NCBI GenBank assembly: GCA_900547305.1
Contig: URGH01000012.1
Coordinates: forward strand, 1-49,262
Length of the DNA stretch: 49,262 bases
Reading direction: 5' to 3'
DNA from: an uncultured Oscillospiraceae bacterium
Lineage (GTDB): Bacteria > Bacillota > Clostridia > Oscillospirales > Acutalibacteraceae
Shown here: positions 1 through 7,141 of the stretch, one piece after another
How the letters are laid out: each line of letters starts with the position of its first letter
Numbering within the stretch: position 1 is the first letter of the stretch
The notes under the pieces: model-generated
What the model was told of the DNA's origin: nothing
Database searches by the model: none
Seen by the model: only the letters and a program-made list of their open reading frames with translations
Position numbers and translations under genes: made by a program

Positions 1-2
1 CT

Positions 3-122
3 TTAGATGTTAGATATTAGATAGCGGCTTTGCCGCCTTTTGGCTCCCTTCTTTTTGACGCAAGTCAAGACAGAGGGGAGCTGTCAGCGTAGCTGACTGA
101 GGGGTATTCTTTTAACATCTAA
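3..122. repeat. Small hairpin-rich MITE/REP-like repeat
   Basis: The segment is bounded by a 10-bp inverted repeat (TTAGATGTTA at 3-12, TAACATCTAA at 113-122). Inside are several short dyads, including GGCGGCAAAGCCGC-type and GTCAGCGTAGCTGAC-type hairpins and a GGCTCCC/GGGGAGC pair. It has no ORF and lies just downstream of the stop of the VanY-like gene. Repeats of this style are common between genes of gut Clostridia, but no second copy is visible here, so repeat status is inferred from structure. It may also terminate the neighbouring transcript. Confidence 0.5.
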
Positions 123-162
123 TATACGTTGTACTTTCTGAAATTTACTTAAAATCCGCTTT

Positions 163-1470
163 TTAATTTTTGTAGACAGAAGTGATTCCGAAATATTCTT
201 CCAATGTCAGCCCGCTGGCATAAATTTTTTCGGCGTTTTCAACACCTATATATCTGTAATGCCAAGGCTCGTACATATATCCTGTAACCGATTCCTTGCC
301 CTCGGGATAGCGCAGAATGAATCCGTATTTATGGGCGTTTTCGGCAAGCCATACAGCCTGCGGCGTGCCTGTAAACCTGCTGTCGGCGTAATTAATATCA
401 AAGGCAAGCCCAGTTTGGTGCTCAGAATAGCCCGGCCGCGCGGAATACCTGTCCGCGTTTTTTACGCCGTCGCGCCTTACATAGCTGTTATAAAGACCTT
501 TCTGAACATTGTAGCTTCTGAATCCCGAGCAGACCCACATATCAAGATTTTTTTCCGCCTTTGCGTCGGCAAACATTTTATTTAAAGCGGCTCTCGCCTC
601 TTTATTTTCGCCCGGGTTGTAATTGCTCGGCAGCGGATACATTTTGTTTGCTATAAGTATCCCATCCATGTAGGTTAGTTCTATTTTTTCGGGCACTTTT
701 GCAGCAGCAATCTTTTTAAGTTTAATTAAATCAAGAATATCTATTTTAAGATCAATTTTAATATCGCATCGCACATTACTTTCGTAATCTGTATTTCCGG
801 ATATTAAACTACTTCGTAAATTCACTAAATCAAGCGAATTGATTTTTTCATCGCTATTTAGATCTCCAATGAGAGAAATATATCTCCAAGTCGCATTTTC
901 AAGTTCAGAATTTCCGGTTTGAATTTCAATCTTATTTTTTTGTGCGCAGCTGCCATAATAATTAACCGTTTTAAGTGAAACACAATCATTAAAGGCATCA
1001 AAACCTATATTTGTGACACTTTTTTGTATTGCTATCGTTCTTAAAGTAACACAACCATAAAAAGCGGCACAGCCTATACCGGTAATATTCTCAGGTATTG
1101 ACACATTTGCGAGTCCTACACAACCGTAAAAGGCACAACTGCCTATATTTGTAACGCTATCCGATATTGCGACGCTTGCAAGAGTGGTACAATTTCTGAA
1201 AGACCCTTCGCCTATGTTCTTAACTCCGGCTTTAATAATAACTTTTGTTATATCTTTCCCCCATGGCAAATAATCACTTGCGGGGTAGTAATACATATAA
1301 CCGTTACCGCTTATTGTAAGCACCGTTCCGTCAAGCGTCCAGGTGCAGTCGCCTGTTGTTCCGCTTGTTGCCGTCTCCGCACATGCGGTTATACTGAATA
1401 ATCCTATAGGTACAGCAGATAAAATCAGCATAACAGATAATATAAAAGATAAAAGTTTTTTAATTTTCAT
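163..1470 (-). CDS. Secreted LRR (BspA-like)-dockerin-VanY D-Ala-D-Ala carboxypeptidase chimera
   Basis: This 435-aa exported protein has three modules. Residues 1-31 are a signal peptide. Residues about 75-172 form BspA/LRR_5-type repeats of the pattern (V/I)TxIGxxAFxxCxxL. Residues about 202-257 resemble a type I dockerin, with two segments, GDLNSDEKINSLDLVNL and DIKIDLKIDILDLIKL. Residues 265-427 are a VanY/LAS-family D-alanyl-D-alanine carboxypeptidase. The zinc and catalytic residues are visible: H351 and D358 in SEHQTGLAFD, and E401 and H404 in EPWHYRYIG. The likely role is trimming peptidoglycan stem peptides outside the membrane while docked to a cohesin or bound through the LRRs. The dockerin calcium loops are degenerate, so docking is uncertain. 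The SD AAGGAG lies about 11 nt before the ATG. The leader is unusually long (about 144 nt). Confidence 0.85.
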   Translation of the reverse strand: MKIKKLLSFILSVMLILSAVPIGLFSITACAETATSGTTGDCTWTLDGTVLTISGNGYMYYYPASDYLPWGKDITKVIIKAGVKNIGEGSFRNCTTLASVAISDSVTNIGSCAFYGCVGLANVSIPENITGIGCAAFYGCVTLRTIAIQKSVTNIGFDAFNDCVSLKTVNYYGSCAQKNKIEIQTGNSELENATWRYISLIGDLNSDEKINSLDLVNLRSSLISGNTDYESNVRCDIKIDLKIDILDLIKLKKIAAAKVPEKIELTYMDGILIANKMYPLPSNYNPGENKEARAALNKMFADAKAEKNLDMWVCSGFRSYNVQKGLYNSYVRRDGVKNADRYSARPGYSEHQTGLAFDINYADSRFTGTPQAVWLAENAHKYGFILRYPEGKESVTGYMYEPWHYRYIGVENAEKIYASGLTLEEYFGITSVYKN

Positions 1471-1525
1471 TTTAACTCAAACTCCTTATTATTTTTGAAT
1501 ATGCAGATAATATTTTACGCTTATG

Positions 1526-1545
1526 TCAAAAGGTGTACTTTTTGA
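1526..1545. repeat. Left arm of 20-bp inverted repeat flanking a promoter
   Basis: This 20-bp sequence matches the reverse complement of 1662-1681 at 19 of 20 positions. It is also quasi-palindromic itself (16/20). It sits in the 5' leader of the VanY-like gene. The outer flanks of both arms (ATG before, ACTCCTG after) are in direct orientation. Confidence 0.7.
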
Positions 1546-1620
1546 ACTCCTGTTTTATGTGCTGATATTATCATATAAATGCACTGATTTCAAGATTTAT
1601 TTCCCCACAATTATCATTTT

Positions 1621-1649
1621 TGTATAAAAATACGAAATGCTTTTTTCAA
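1621..1649 (-). promoter_or_regulatory. Promoter of the LRR-dockerin-VanY gene
   Basis: Read on the minus strand: -35 TTGAAA (1644-1649), 17-bp spacer, -10 TATACA (1621-1626). The predicted start is near 1614, giving a leader of about 144 nt. The promoter lies between the two inverted-repeat arms at 1526-1545 and 1662-1681. Confidence 0.6.
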
Positions 1650-1661
1650 TTTGAACATATG

Positions 1662-1681
1662 TCAAAAAGTACACCTCTTGA
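1662..1681. repeat. Right arm of 20-bp inverted repeat flanking a promoter
   Basis: This is the partner of 1526-1545, inverted with one mismatch. It lies just upstream of the -35 box of the VanY-like gene. It could be a recombination site of an invertible promoter or an operator. Confidence 0.7.
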
Positions 1682-1707
1682 ACTCCTGCTTAACTTTATA
1701 GTATACG

Positions 1708-1746
1708 AAAACCCCGTTTCGCATTACTGCGAAACGAGGTTTTTTA
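1708..1746. terminator. Terminator downstream of tuf
   Basis: A 15-bp stem (AAAACCCCGTTTCGC at 1708-1722, GCGAAACGAGGTTTT at 1729-1743) encloses a 6-nt loop. T runs occur on both sides. It lies just past the tuf stop codon and ends the str operon. Confidence 0.85.
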
Positions 1747-1761
1747 AGGCTTATATTGAAA

Positions 1762-2964
1762 TTAAGCGTTAACCTTGGTAACAACGCCGGAACCTACGGT
1801 ACGTCCACCCTCACGGATAGCGAAACGGAGGCCTTCTTCAATAGCGATAGGAGTGATAAGCTCAACATCCATCTCTACGTTATCGCCCGGCATGCACATC
1901 TCTGTGCCTTCGGGAAGAGTGATAACGCCGGTAACGTCAGTAGTTCTGAAATAGAACTGCGGACGATAGTTGTTGAAGAACGGAGTATGACGGCCGCCCT
2001 CTTCCTTAGTCAGAACGTAAACCTGACCGTGGAACTTGGTGTGCGGATGAATTGAACCGGGTTTGCAGAGAACCTGACCGCGCTCAACCTCATCACGGCC
2101 AACGCCGCGGAGAAGTGCGCCAACGTTATCGCCGGCTTCGCAGAAGTCAAGAGTCTTGCGGAACATTTCCATAGAGGTAACAACAGTCTTCTTGCGCTCC
2201 TCGGTAAGACCGATGATTTCAACTTCATCACCTGCGTTGAGCTGACCGCGCTCAACACGGCCGGTAACAACGGTACCACGGCCGGAAATGGTCATAACGT
2301 CCTCGATCGGCATAAGGAACGGGAGGTCAGACTTACGGTCCGGAGTGGGGATATAGCTGTCAACAGCGTCCATAAGCTCTTTAATCGGAGCATACTCGGG
2401 AGCGTTAGGATCGGTAGAAGTGCACTCAAGAGCAACAAGAGCAGAACCCTTGATGATCGGGGTGTCGTCGCCCGGGAACTCATACTTATCAAGAGTCTCA
2501 CGGATTTCCATCTCAACGAGCTCGAGAAGCTCGGGATCGTCAACCTGGTCGCACTTGTTCATAAATACAACAATGTACGGAACGCCAACCTGACGAGCAA
2601 GGAGAAGGTGTTCTTTGGTCTGAGCCATAGGACCGTCGGTAGCAGCTATAACGAGTATAGCACCGTCCATCTGAGCAGCACCGGTGATCATGTTCTTAAC
2701 ATAGTCAGCGTGTCCGGGGCAGTCAACGTGAGCGTAGTGACGGTTGTCAGTCTCATACTCAACGTGAGCGGTGTTGATTGTAATACCGCGCTCTCTCTCT
2801 TCGGGAGCCTTATCGATGTTCGCGTAATCCTCGAACTGAGCCTGACCCTTCAAAGAAAGATACTTGGTGATAGCTGCTGTAAGAGTGGTCTTACCATGGT
2901 CAACGTGACCGATGGTACCAATGTTTACATGGGGTTTATTTCTTTCAAATTTTGCCTTTGCCAT
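1762..2964 (-). CDS. tuf: Elongation factor Tu
   Basis: This full-length 400-aa EF-Tu is the GTPase that delivers aminoacyl-tRNA to the ribosomal A site. The G1 P-loop GHVDHGKT (residues 19-26), the switch II motif DCPGH and the NKCD guanine-specificity motif are all present, followed by beta-barrel domains 2 and 3 ending GSGVVTKVNA. The SD GGAGG precedes the ATG. It is the last gene of the str operon, 93 bp after fusA, and is followed by a strong terminator. Sequence and length are typical of Clostridia. Confidence 0.99.
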   Translation of the reverse strand: MAKAKFERNKPHVNIGTIGHVDHGKTTLTAAITKYLSLKGQAQFEDYANIDKAPEERERGITINTAHVEYETDNRHYAHVDCPGHADYVKNMITGAAQMDGAILVIAATDGPMAQTKEHLLLARQVGVPYIVVFMNKCDQVDDPELLELVEMEIRETLDKYEFPGDDTPIIKGSALVALECTSTDPNAPEYAPIKELMDAVDSYIPTPDRKSDLPFLMPIEDVMTISGRGTVVTGRVERGQLNAGDEVEIIGLTEERKKTVVTSMEMFRKTLDFCEAGDNVGALLRGVGRDEVERGQVLCKPGSIHPHTKFHGQVYVLTKEEGGRHTPFFNNYRPQFYFRTTDVTGVITLPEGTEMCMPGDNVEMDVELITPIAIEEGLRFAIREGGRTVGSGVVTKVNA

Positions 2965-3057
2965 TGTATATTTTCCTCCTTATACTATGTGCAGTTTTTA
3001 TTTACTTATAGTTTAACAAAAAAGACTTAAAAATGCAAGCATTATTTGCTTAAATTA

Positions 3058-5139
3058 TCAGTCTTTCTTTGCACGGGCAGAAATAATCTTCTCGGAAATG
3101 CTCTTCGGAACTTCCTTGTAGCCGTCCGGTTCCATTACATACTGACCGCGGCCCTGTGTTTTAGAGCGCAGGTCGGTAGCGTAACCGAACATATCGCCGA
3201 GCGGTACGCGAGCGTTGATCTGCTTAACGCCCGAGCGATCCTCAAAGCCCTGAATCTCGCCGCGGCGAGCGTTCAAATCGCCTATAACGTCGCCCATATA
3301 CTCCTCAGGTACAATAACCGTAACCTTCATGATAGGTTCAAGGAGTACCGGGTCTGCTAAGCGGCAAGCCTCTTTGAATGCCATAGAACCGGCAATCTTA
3401 AACGCCATTTCGGAAGAGTCGACTTCGTGATAAGAACCGTCGTACAGAGTAACCTTAACGTCAACTACCGGGTAGCCTGCAAGCACGCCCGCCTGCAAAG
3501 CACCGCGTATACCTGTATCAACCGCAGGAATGAATTCCTTCGGAATGGTACCGCCGGTAACGGCGTTGATAAACTCATAGCCGGCACCCGACTCATTCGG
3601 CTCAACGATAATTTTAACGTGACCGTACTGACCGGAACCGCCCGACTGGCGCTTATACTTGGTTTCGTGGTCAACCTTCTTGCGGATGCTCTCTTTATAA
3701 GCAACCTGCGGTGCGCCCACGTTTGCCTCTACCTTAAATTCACGGAGAAGACGGTCAACAATTATTTCAAGGTGTAGCTCACCCATACCGGCAATAATGG
3801 TCTGACCTGTCTCTTCATCGGTATAGCACTTAAAGGTCGGGTCTTCTTCAGCAAGCTTTGCAAGCGCAAGACCCATTTTTTCCTGACCTGCCTTGGTCTT
3901 AGGCTCAATAGCAACGCGGATAACCGGCTCGGGGAAGTTCATCGATTCAAGAATGATCGGGTGCTTCTCGTCGCACAGTGTATCACCGGTGGTGGTGTTT
4001 TTGAGACCTACGGCAGCGGCAATATCGCCGGCGTAGCAGGTTTCAATATCCTCGCGGTGGTTAGCGTGCATTTGCAGAATACGTCCCATACGCTCTCTGT
4101 TCTGCTTAACCGAGTTGTAAACGCCCGAGCCTGCATCAACAGTACCGGAGTAAACGCGGAAGAAGCAAATTTTACCAACGAACGGGTCGGTAGCAATTTT
4201 AAACGCAAGAGCGGAGAACGGCTCTGTATCGGATGAGTGCCTGTCCTCTTCCTCGCCGGTCTCGGGGTTGGTACCCTTAATAGCCTCAATGTCAGTCGGA
4301 GCCGGCATATAATCAACAATAGCATCAAGGAGCGGCTGAACGCCCTTGTTTCTGTATGAAGTACCGCAGGTAATCGGCACCATGTTATTAGCTATTGTGG
4401 ACTGACGGATTATCTTCTTTATCTGCTCAACAGACGGTTCTTCACCCTCGAAGTATTTTTCCATCAGCTCTTCATCCTGCTCAACAATATGCTCGATAAG
4501 CTCGGTGTGATATTTGTTGGCAAGCTCTACCATATCCTCCGGAATAGGCTCGTGTCTAACGTCCTTTCCGAGGTCATCGTAGTAAATTTCCGCGTCCATG
4601 TTGACTAAGTCGATTATTCCCTTAAAGGTATCCTCAGAGCCGATAGGCAGCTGAATCGGAACACCGTTGCAGTTGAAACGCTCCTTAATCATATCAAGAA
4701 CGTGGTAGAAATCCGCACCCATAATATCCATCTTATTGATGTATATCATTCTCGGTACGTGATATTCGTCAGCCTGACGCCAAACGGTTTCAGACTGCGG
4801 CTCAACACCGCCCTTTGCGCACAGAACGGTTACAGAGCCGTCAAGCACGCGGAGTGAACGCTGAACTTCAACGGTGAAGTCAACGTGTCCGGGAGTGTCG
4901 ATAATATTGATACGATGGTCTTTCCAGAAGCAAGTGGTAGCAGCGGAGGTAATTGTAATACCTCTCTCCTGCTCCTGCTCCATCCAGTCCATAGTTGACG
5001 CGCCGTCGTGAGTTTCGCCCATCTTACGGTTAATACCGGTGTAGAAAAGGATACGCTCGGTTGTGGTAGTTTTACCGGCGTCAATATGTGCCATTATACC
5101 AATATTTCTTGTCATTTCAAGAGATACTTTTCTTGGCAT
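3058..5139 (-). CDS. fusA: Elongation factor G
   Basis: This 693-aa translational GTPase moves tRNAs and mRNA after peptide-bond formation and, with RRF, splits ribosomes. The G1 motif AHIDAGKTTTTERI, the switch II motif DTPGHVDF and NKMD are seen, and domains II-V reach a normal C terminus (LPMS-type region through ISEKIISARAKKD). I place the start at the ATG at 5137-5139 (MPRKVSLEMTRN). It has GGAGG 4-5 nt upstream, whereas an in-frame TTG four codons earlier overlaps that SD. It lies between rpsG (50 bp upstream) and tuf, in the classical str order. Confidence 0.98.
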   Translation of the reverse strand: MPRKVSLEMTRNIGIMAHIDAGKTTTTERILFYTGINRKMGETHDGASTMDWMEQEQERGITITSAATTCFWKDHRINIIDTPGHVDFTVEVQRSLRVLDGSVTVLCAKGGVEPQSETVWRQADEYHVPRMIYINKMDIMGADFYHVLDMIKERFNCNGVPIQLPIGSEDTFKGIIDLVNMDAEIYYDDLGKDVRHEPIPEDMVELANKYHTELIEHIVEQDEELMEKYFEGEEPSVEQIKKIIRQSTIANNMVPITCGTSYRNKGVQPLLDAIVDYMPAPTDIEAIKGTNPETGEEEDRHSSDTEPFSALAFKIATDPFVGKICFFRVYSGTVDAGSGVYNSVKQNRERMGRILQMHANHREDIETCYAGDIAAAVGLKNTTTGDTLCDEKHPIILESMNFPEPVIRVAIEPKTKAGQEKMGLALAKLAEEDPTFKCYTDEETGQTIIAGMGELHLEIIVDRLLREFKVEANVGAPQVAYKESIRKKVDHETKYKRQSGGSGQYGHVKIIVEPNESGAGYEFINAVTGGTIPKEFIPAVDTGIRGALQAGVLAGYPVVDVKVTLYDGSYHEVDSSEMAFKIAGSMAFKEACRLADPVLLEPIMKVTVIVPEEYMGDVIGDLNARRGEIQGFEDRSGVKQINARVPLGDMFGYATDLRSKTQGRGQYVMEPDGYKEVPKSISEKIISARAKKD

Positions 5140-5189
5140 ATTAACCTCCAATCCGCATAAAACGGAAACAAAATATCAGTAGATACAAA

Positions 5190-5660
5190 CTACCATCTGT
5201 AGTGAGCAAACGCTCTGTTGGCTTCTGCCATCTTGTGAGTATCCTCACGCTTCTTAGCAGCGCCGCCCATGCCGTTTACGGCATCTAAAATCTCGCCCGC
5301 GAGACGCTCTTTCATAGTTCTCTCGGAACGGGCGCGGCTGTAGGTTGTCAGCCAGCGCAGACCGAGGGTCTGCTTTCTTTCGGCACGAACCTCAAAAGGT
5401 ACCTGGTAGGTAGCACCGCCCTTACGAACAGCCTTAACCTCAAGCTGCGGCATAACATTTTCCATAGCCTGATCAAATACCTCAAGCGGGTCCTTGCCCG
5501 TTTTTTCACTGATAATGTCGAAAGCGCCGTATACTATTCGCTGAGCAACGCCCTTCTTACCGTCAAGCATAATGTTGTTGATAAGGCGGGTTACCTTCTT
5601 TGAATTGTATACCGGATCCGGCAATACGTCGCGTTTTGCGACAAAGCCTCTTCTTGGCAC
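5190..5660 (-). CDS. rpsG: 30S ribosomal protein S7
   Basis: This S7 protein is a primary 16S rRNA-binding protein of the 30S head and contacts E-site tRNA. I choose the GTG at 5658-5660 (protein begins M/V-PRRGFVAKRDVLPDP). It gives exactly the canonical 156 aa and has GGAGGG 7-8 nt upstream. A longer in-frame reading from an ATG at 5720 would add 20 non-conserved residues. The family core (SKKVTRLINNIMLDGKK, EVRAERKQTLGLRWL) is intact. It is the second gene of the str operon, 130 bp after rpsL. Confidence 0.97.
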   Translation of the reverse strand: MPRRGFVAKRDVLPDPVYNSKKVTRLINNIMLDGKKGVAQRIVYGAFDIISEKTGKDPLEVFDQAMENVMPQLEVKAVRKGGATYQVPFEVRAERKQTLGLRWLTTYSRARSERTMKERLAGEILDAVNGMGGAAKKREDTHKMAEANRAFAHYRW

Positions 5661-5790
5661 TTTACTTCCCTCCTTCATAGTAATGAATTCATTGGTACTC
5701 GAAGCTTTTCCCCGTGGCACCAGGCAGAGGCGTTAAATATATATAAAACGCCGCTGCGCTTAATTGCAGCAGAGATAATTCACTTAAAAA

Positions 5791-6213
5791 TTACTTCGCA
5801 CCTGCTTTAGGACGCTTTGCACCGTACTTTGAACGGCTCTGCATTCTCTTTGCAACGCCCTGCGTATCAAGGGTTCCGCGCACGATATGGTAACGCACAC
5901 CGGGGAGATCCTTAACACGTCCGCCTCTGATAAGCACAACGCTGTGCTCCTGCAGATTGTGGCCTATTCCGGGAATGTAGGCTGAAACCTCAATTCCGTT
6001 GGAAAGACGTACTCTCGCAATTTTACGGAGCGCTGAGTTCGGCTTCTTCGGCGTGGAAGTCTTTACGGCTGTGCAAACGCCGCGCTTCTGCGGAGAATCG
6101 TTATCGGTCTGGCGGCGTTTCATAGAGTTATAACCCTTTAAAAGAGCCGGAGCCTTTGCCTTTTTCTCAACAGTTTCACGACCGTTGCGAACCAATTGGT
6201 TAAACGTTGGCAC
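5791..6213 (-). CDS. rpsL: 30S ribosomal protein S12
   Basis: This 140-aa decoding-centre protein carries the invariant TPKKPNSALRK loop and GGRVKDLPGVRYH. The lysines whose substitution classically gives streptomycin resistance are both Lys here. The start is the GTG at 6211-6213 (PTFNQLVRNGRE), with GGGAGG 6-7 nt upstream. An upstream in-frame ATG at 6252 would add 13 residues not seen in S12 proteins. It is the first gene of the str operon, with a sigma-A promoter about 60 bp upstream. Confidence 0.97.
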   Translation of the reverse strand: MPTFNQLVRNGRETVEKKAKAPALLKGYNSMKRRQTDNDSPQKRGVCTAVKTSTPKKPNSALRKIARVRLSNGIEVSAYIPGIGHNLQEHSVVLIRGGRVKDLPGVRYHIVRGTLDTQGVAKRMQSRSKYGAKRPKAGAK

Positions 6214-6270
6214 TGTTACACCTCCCAATATAAAATTTTCGTTGCGGCGCATACTGCCACATACTAATAT

Positions 6271-6299
6271 AAAATATCACAAACGCCGCGTTTTGTCAA
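6271..6299 (-). promoter_or_regulatory. str operon promoter
   Basis: On the minus strand there is a perfect -35 TTGACA (6294-6299), a 17-bp spacer and -10 TATTTT (6271-6276). The predicted start is near 6264, about 50 nt before the rpsL GTG. No rpoB/rpoC is adjacent upstream, so rpsL-rpsG-fusA-tuf appears to have its own promoter. Confidence 0.8.
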
Positions 6300-6341
6300 G
6301 CGTTTTAGCGAATATTTGTCCGAAAAACGGCTTTAATCCGT

Positions 6342-6389
6342 AAAAACACGCCGTACAGCGGTATTTCTGCCTCTGTACGGCGTGTTTTT
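6342..6389. terminator. Strong terminator between the nif3-like gene and rpsL
   Basis: A perfect 17-bp stem (6342-6358 pairing with 6373-6389) has a 14-nt loop and A5/T5 flanks on both strands. It overlaps the stop codon of the Nif3-like gene and separates the nrdR-gltX-glnS-nif3 unit from the str operon. Confidence 0.9.
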
Positions 6390-7138
6390 CATACATATTT
6401 AATACCGCTGGTGCGGTCGGTTATAAAGCGCATGTCCTTGAATTTTTGCGAAAGCAGGTCTTTCAGCGGTTCTGTAACCACGTCCTCGGTATCAAAATGT
6501 CCCGCGTCGAATACGGAAATCCCAAGGCGCTCCGAGTCTATGAAAACATTGTGCTTAACGTCCGCCGTTATAAGCGCGTCGCAGCCCGATACCGCAGTAT
6601 CAAAAACATATCCGCCGCCGCTGCCCGAGCAGAGGGCGATTTTTTTTATGCTTTTGCCGCTGTCGGTAAATTTAACGCTGCCGCCGAGCTTTTCTTTAAT
6701 ATGCCGCGCCAATTCATCTGCCGAAAGCGGAGTATCAAGCTCTGCAAAATTCAGCAAGTAGCCGTCGCTTGCGGGTCTTTTTTCAAAATTATCAAATTCA
6801 AGCGCACGGCACAGGCAATCATTAACGCCCGATACGGCAATATCAAGGTTTGTGTGCATTGATATAACCGAAATACCGCTTTTTATAAGCTTAAAAACGG
6901 TACTGCCCGCAAGTACGGTTTTCAGCGGGTCGAATATAACGGGGTGGTGGGTTATAATAAGCTCGCAGTTATTATCACGTGCCGTTTTAATTGCAGATAA
7001 GGTGCAGTCAAGCGCCACCACCGCGCCGCTTACTTCGGCTGACGGGTCGCCCACCAATATGCCCACGTTATCAAAATCGCAGGCGGTATTTACGGGCGCT
7101 ATGCCGTTCAGAAATTCAAAAATATCGTTTACGGTCAT
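6389..7138 (-). CDS. Nif3-like dinuclear metal-centre protein (GTP cyclohydrolase I type 2 family, YqfO-like)
   Basis: This 249-aa protein belongs to the NIF3/DUF34 family. The family motif THHPVIFDPLK supplies two metal-binding His, and SMHTNLDIAVSGVND adds another His/Asp. Members form toroidal hexamers with a two-metal site. Their function is debated (metal chaperone or nucleotide/metabolite hydrolase), and the GTP cyclohydrolase name is weakly supported. It lacks the central PII-like insert of Bacillus YqfO. It starts 3 bp after glnS and is the last gene of the nrdR-gltX-glnS unit, ending inside a terminator. Confidence 0.88.
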   Translation of the reverse strand: MTVNDIFEFLNGIAPVNTACDFDNVGILVGDPSAEVSGAVVALDCTLSAIKTARDNNCELIITHHPVIFDPLKTVLAGSTVFKLIKSGISVISMHTNLDIAVSGVNDCLCRALEFDNFEKRPASDGYLLNFAELDTPLSADELARHIKEKLGGSVKFTDSGKSIKKIALCSGSGGGYVFDTAVSGCDALITADVKHNVFIDSERLGISVFDAGHFDTEDVVTEPLKDLLSQKFKDMRFITDRTSGIKYV

Positions 7139-7141
7139 ATT

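Noticed and set aside
2608..3030. A 140-aa plus-strand open frame over tuf
   Set aside because: It is antisense to EF-Tu with low-complexity composition; the codon bias of tuf explains it.
2965..3057. Weak hairpin between fusA and tuf as a terminator or attenuator
   Set aside because: Only a 5-bp AT-rich stem is present and tuf needs read-through in this operon; not convincing.
5140..5151. Longer fusA start (TTG, four codons upstream)
   Set aside because: It overlaps the GGAGG that serves the ATG at 5137-5139, and the added residues are not in EF-G proteins.
5661..5720. N-terminal extension of S7 from an ATG at 5720
   Set aside because: The GTG start gives the canonical 156 aa with a good SD; the 20 extra residues are unlike any S7.
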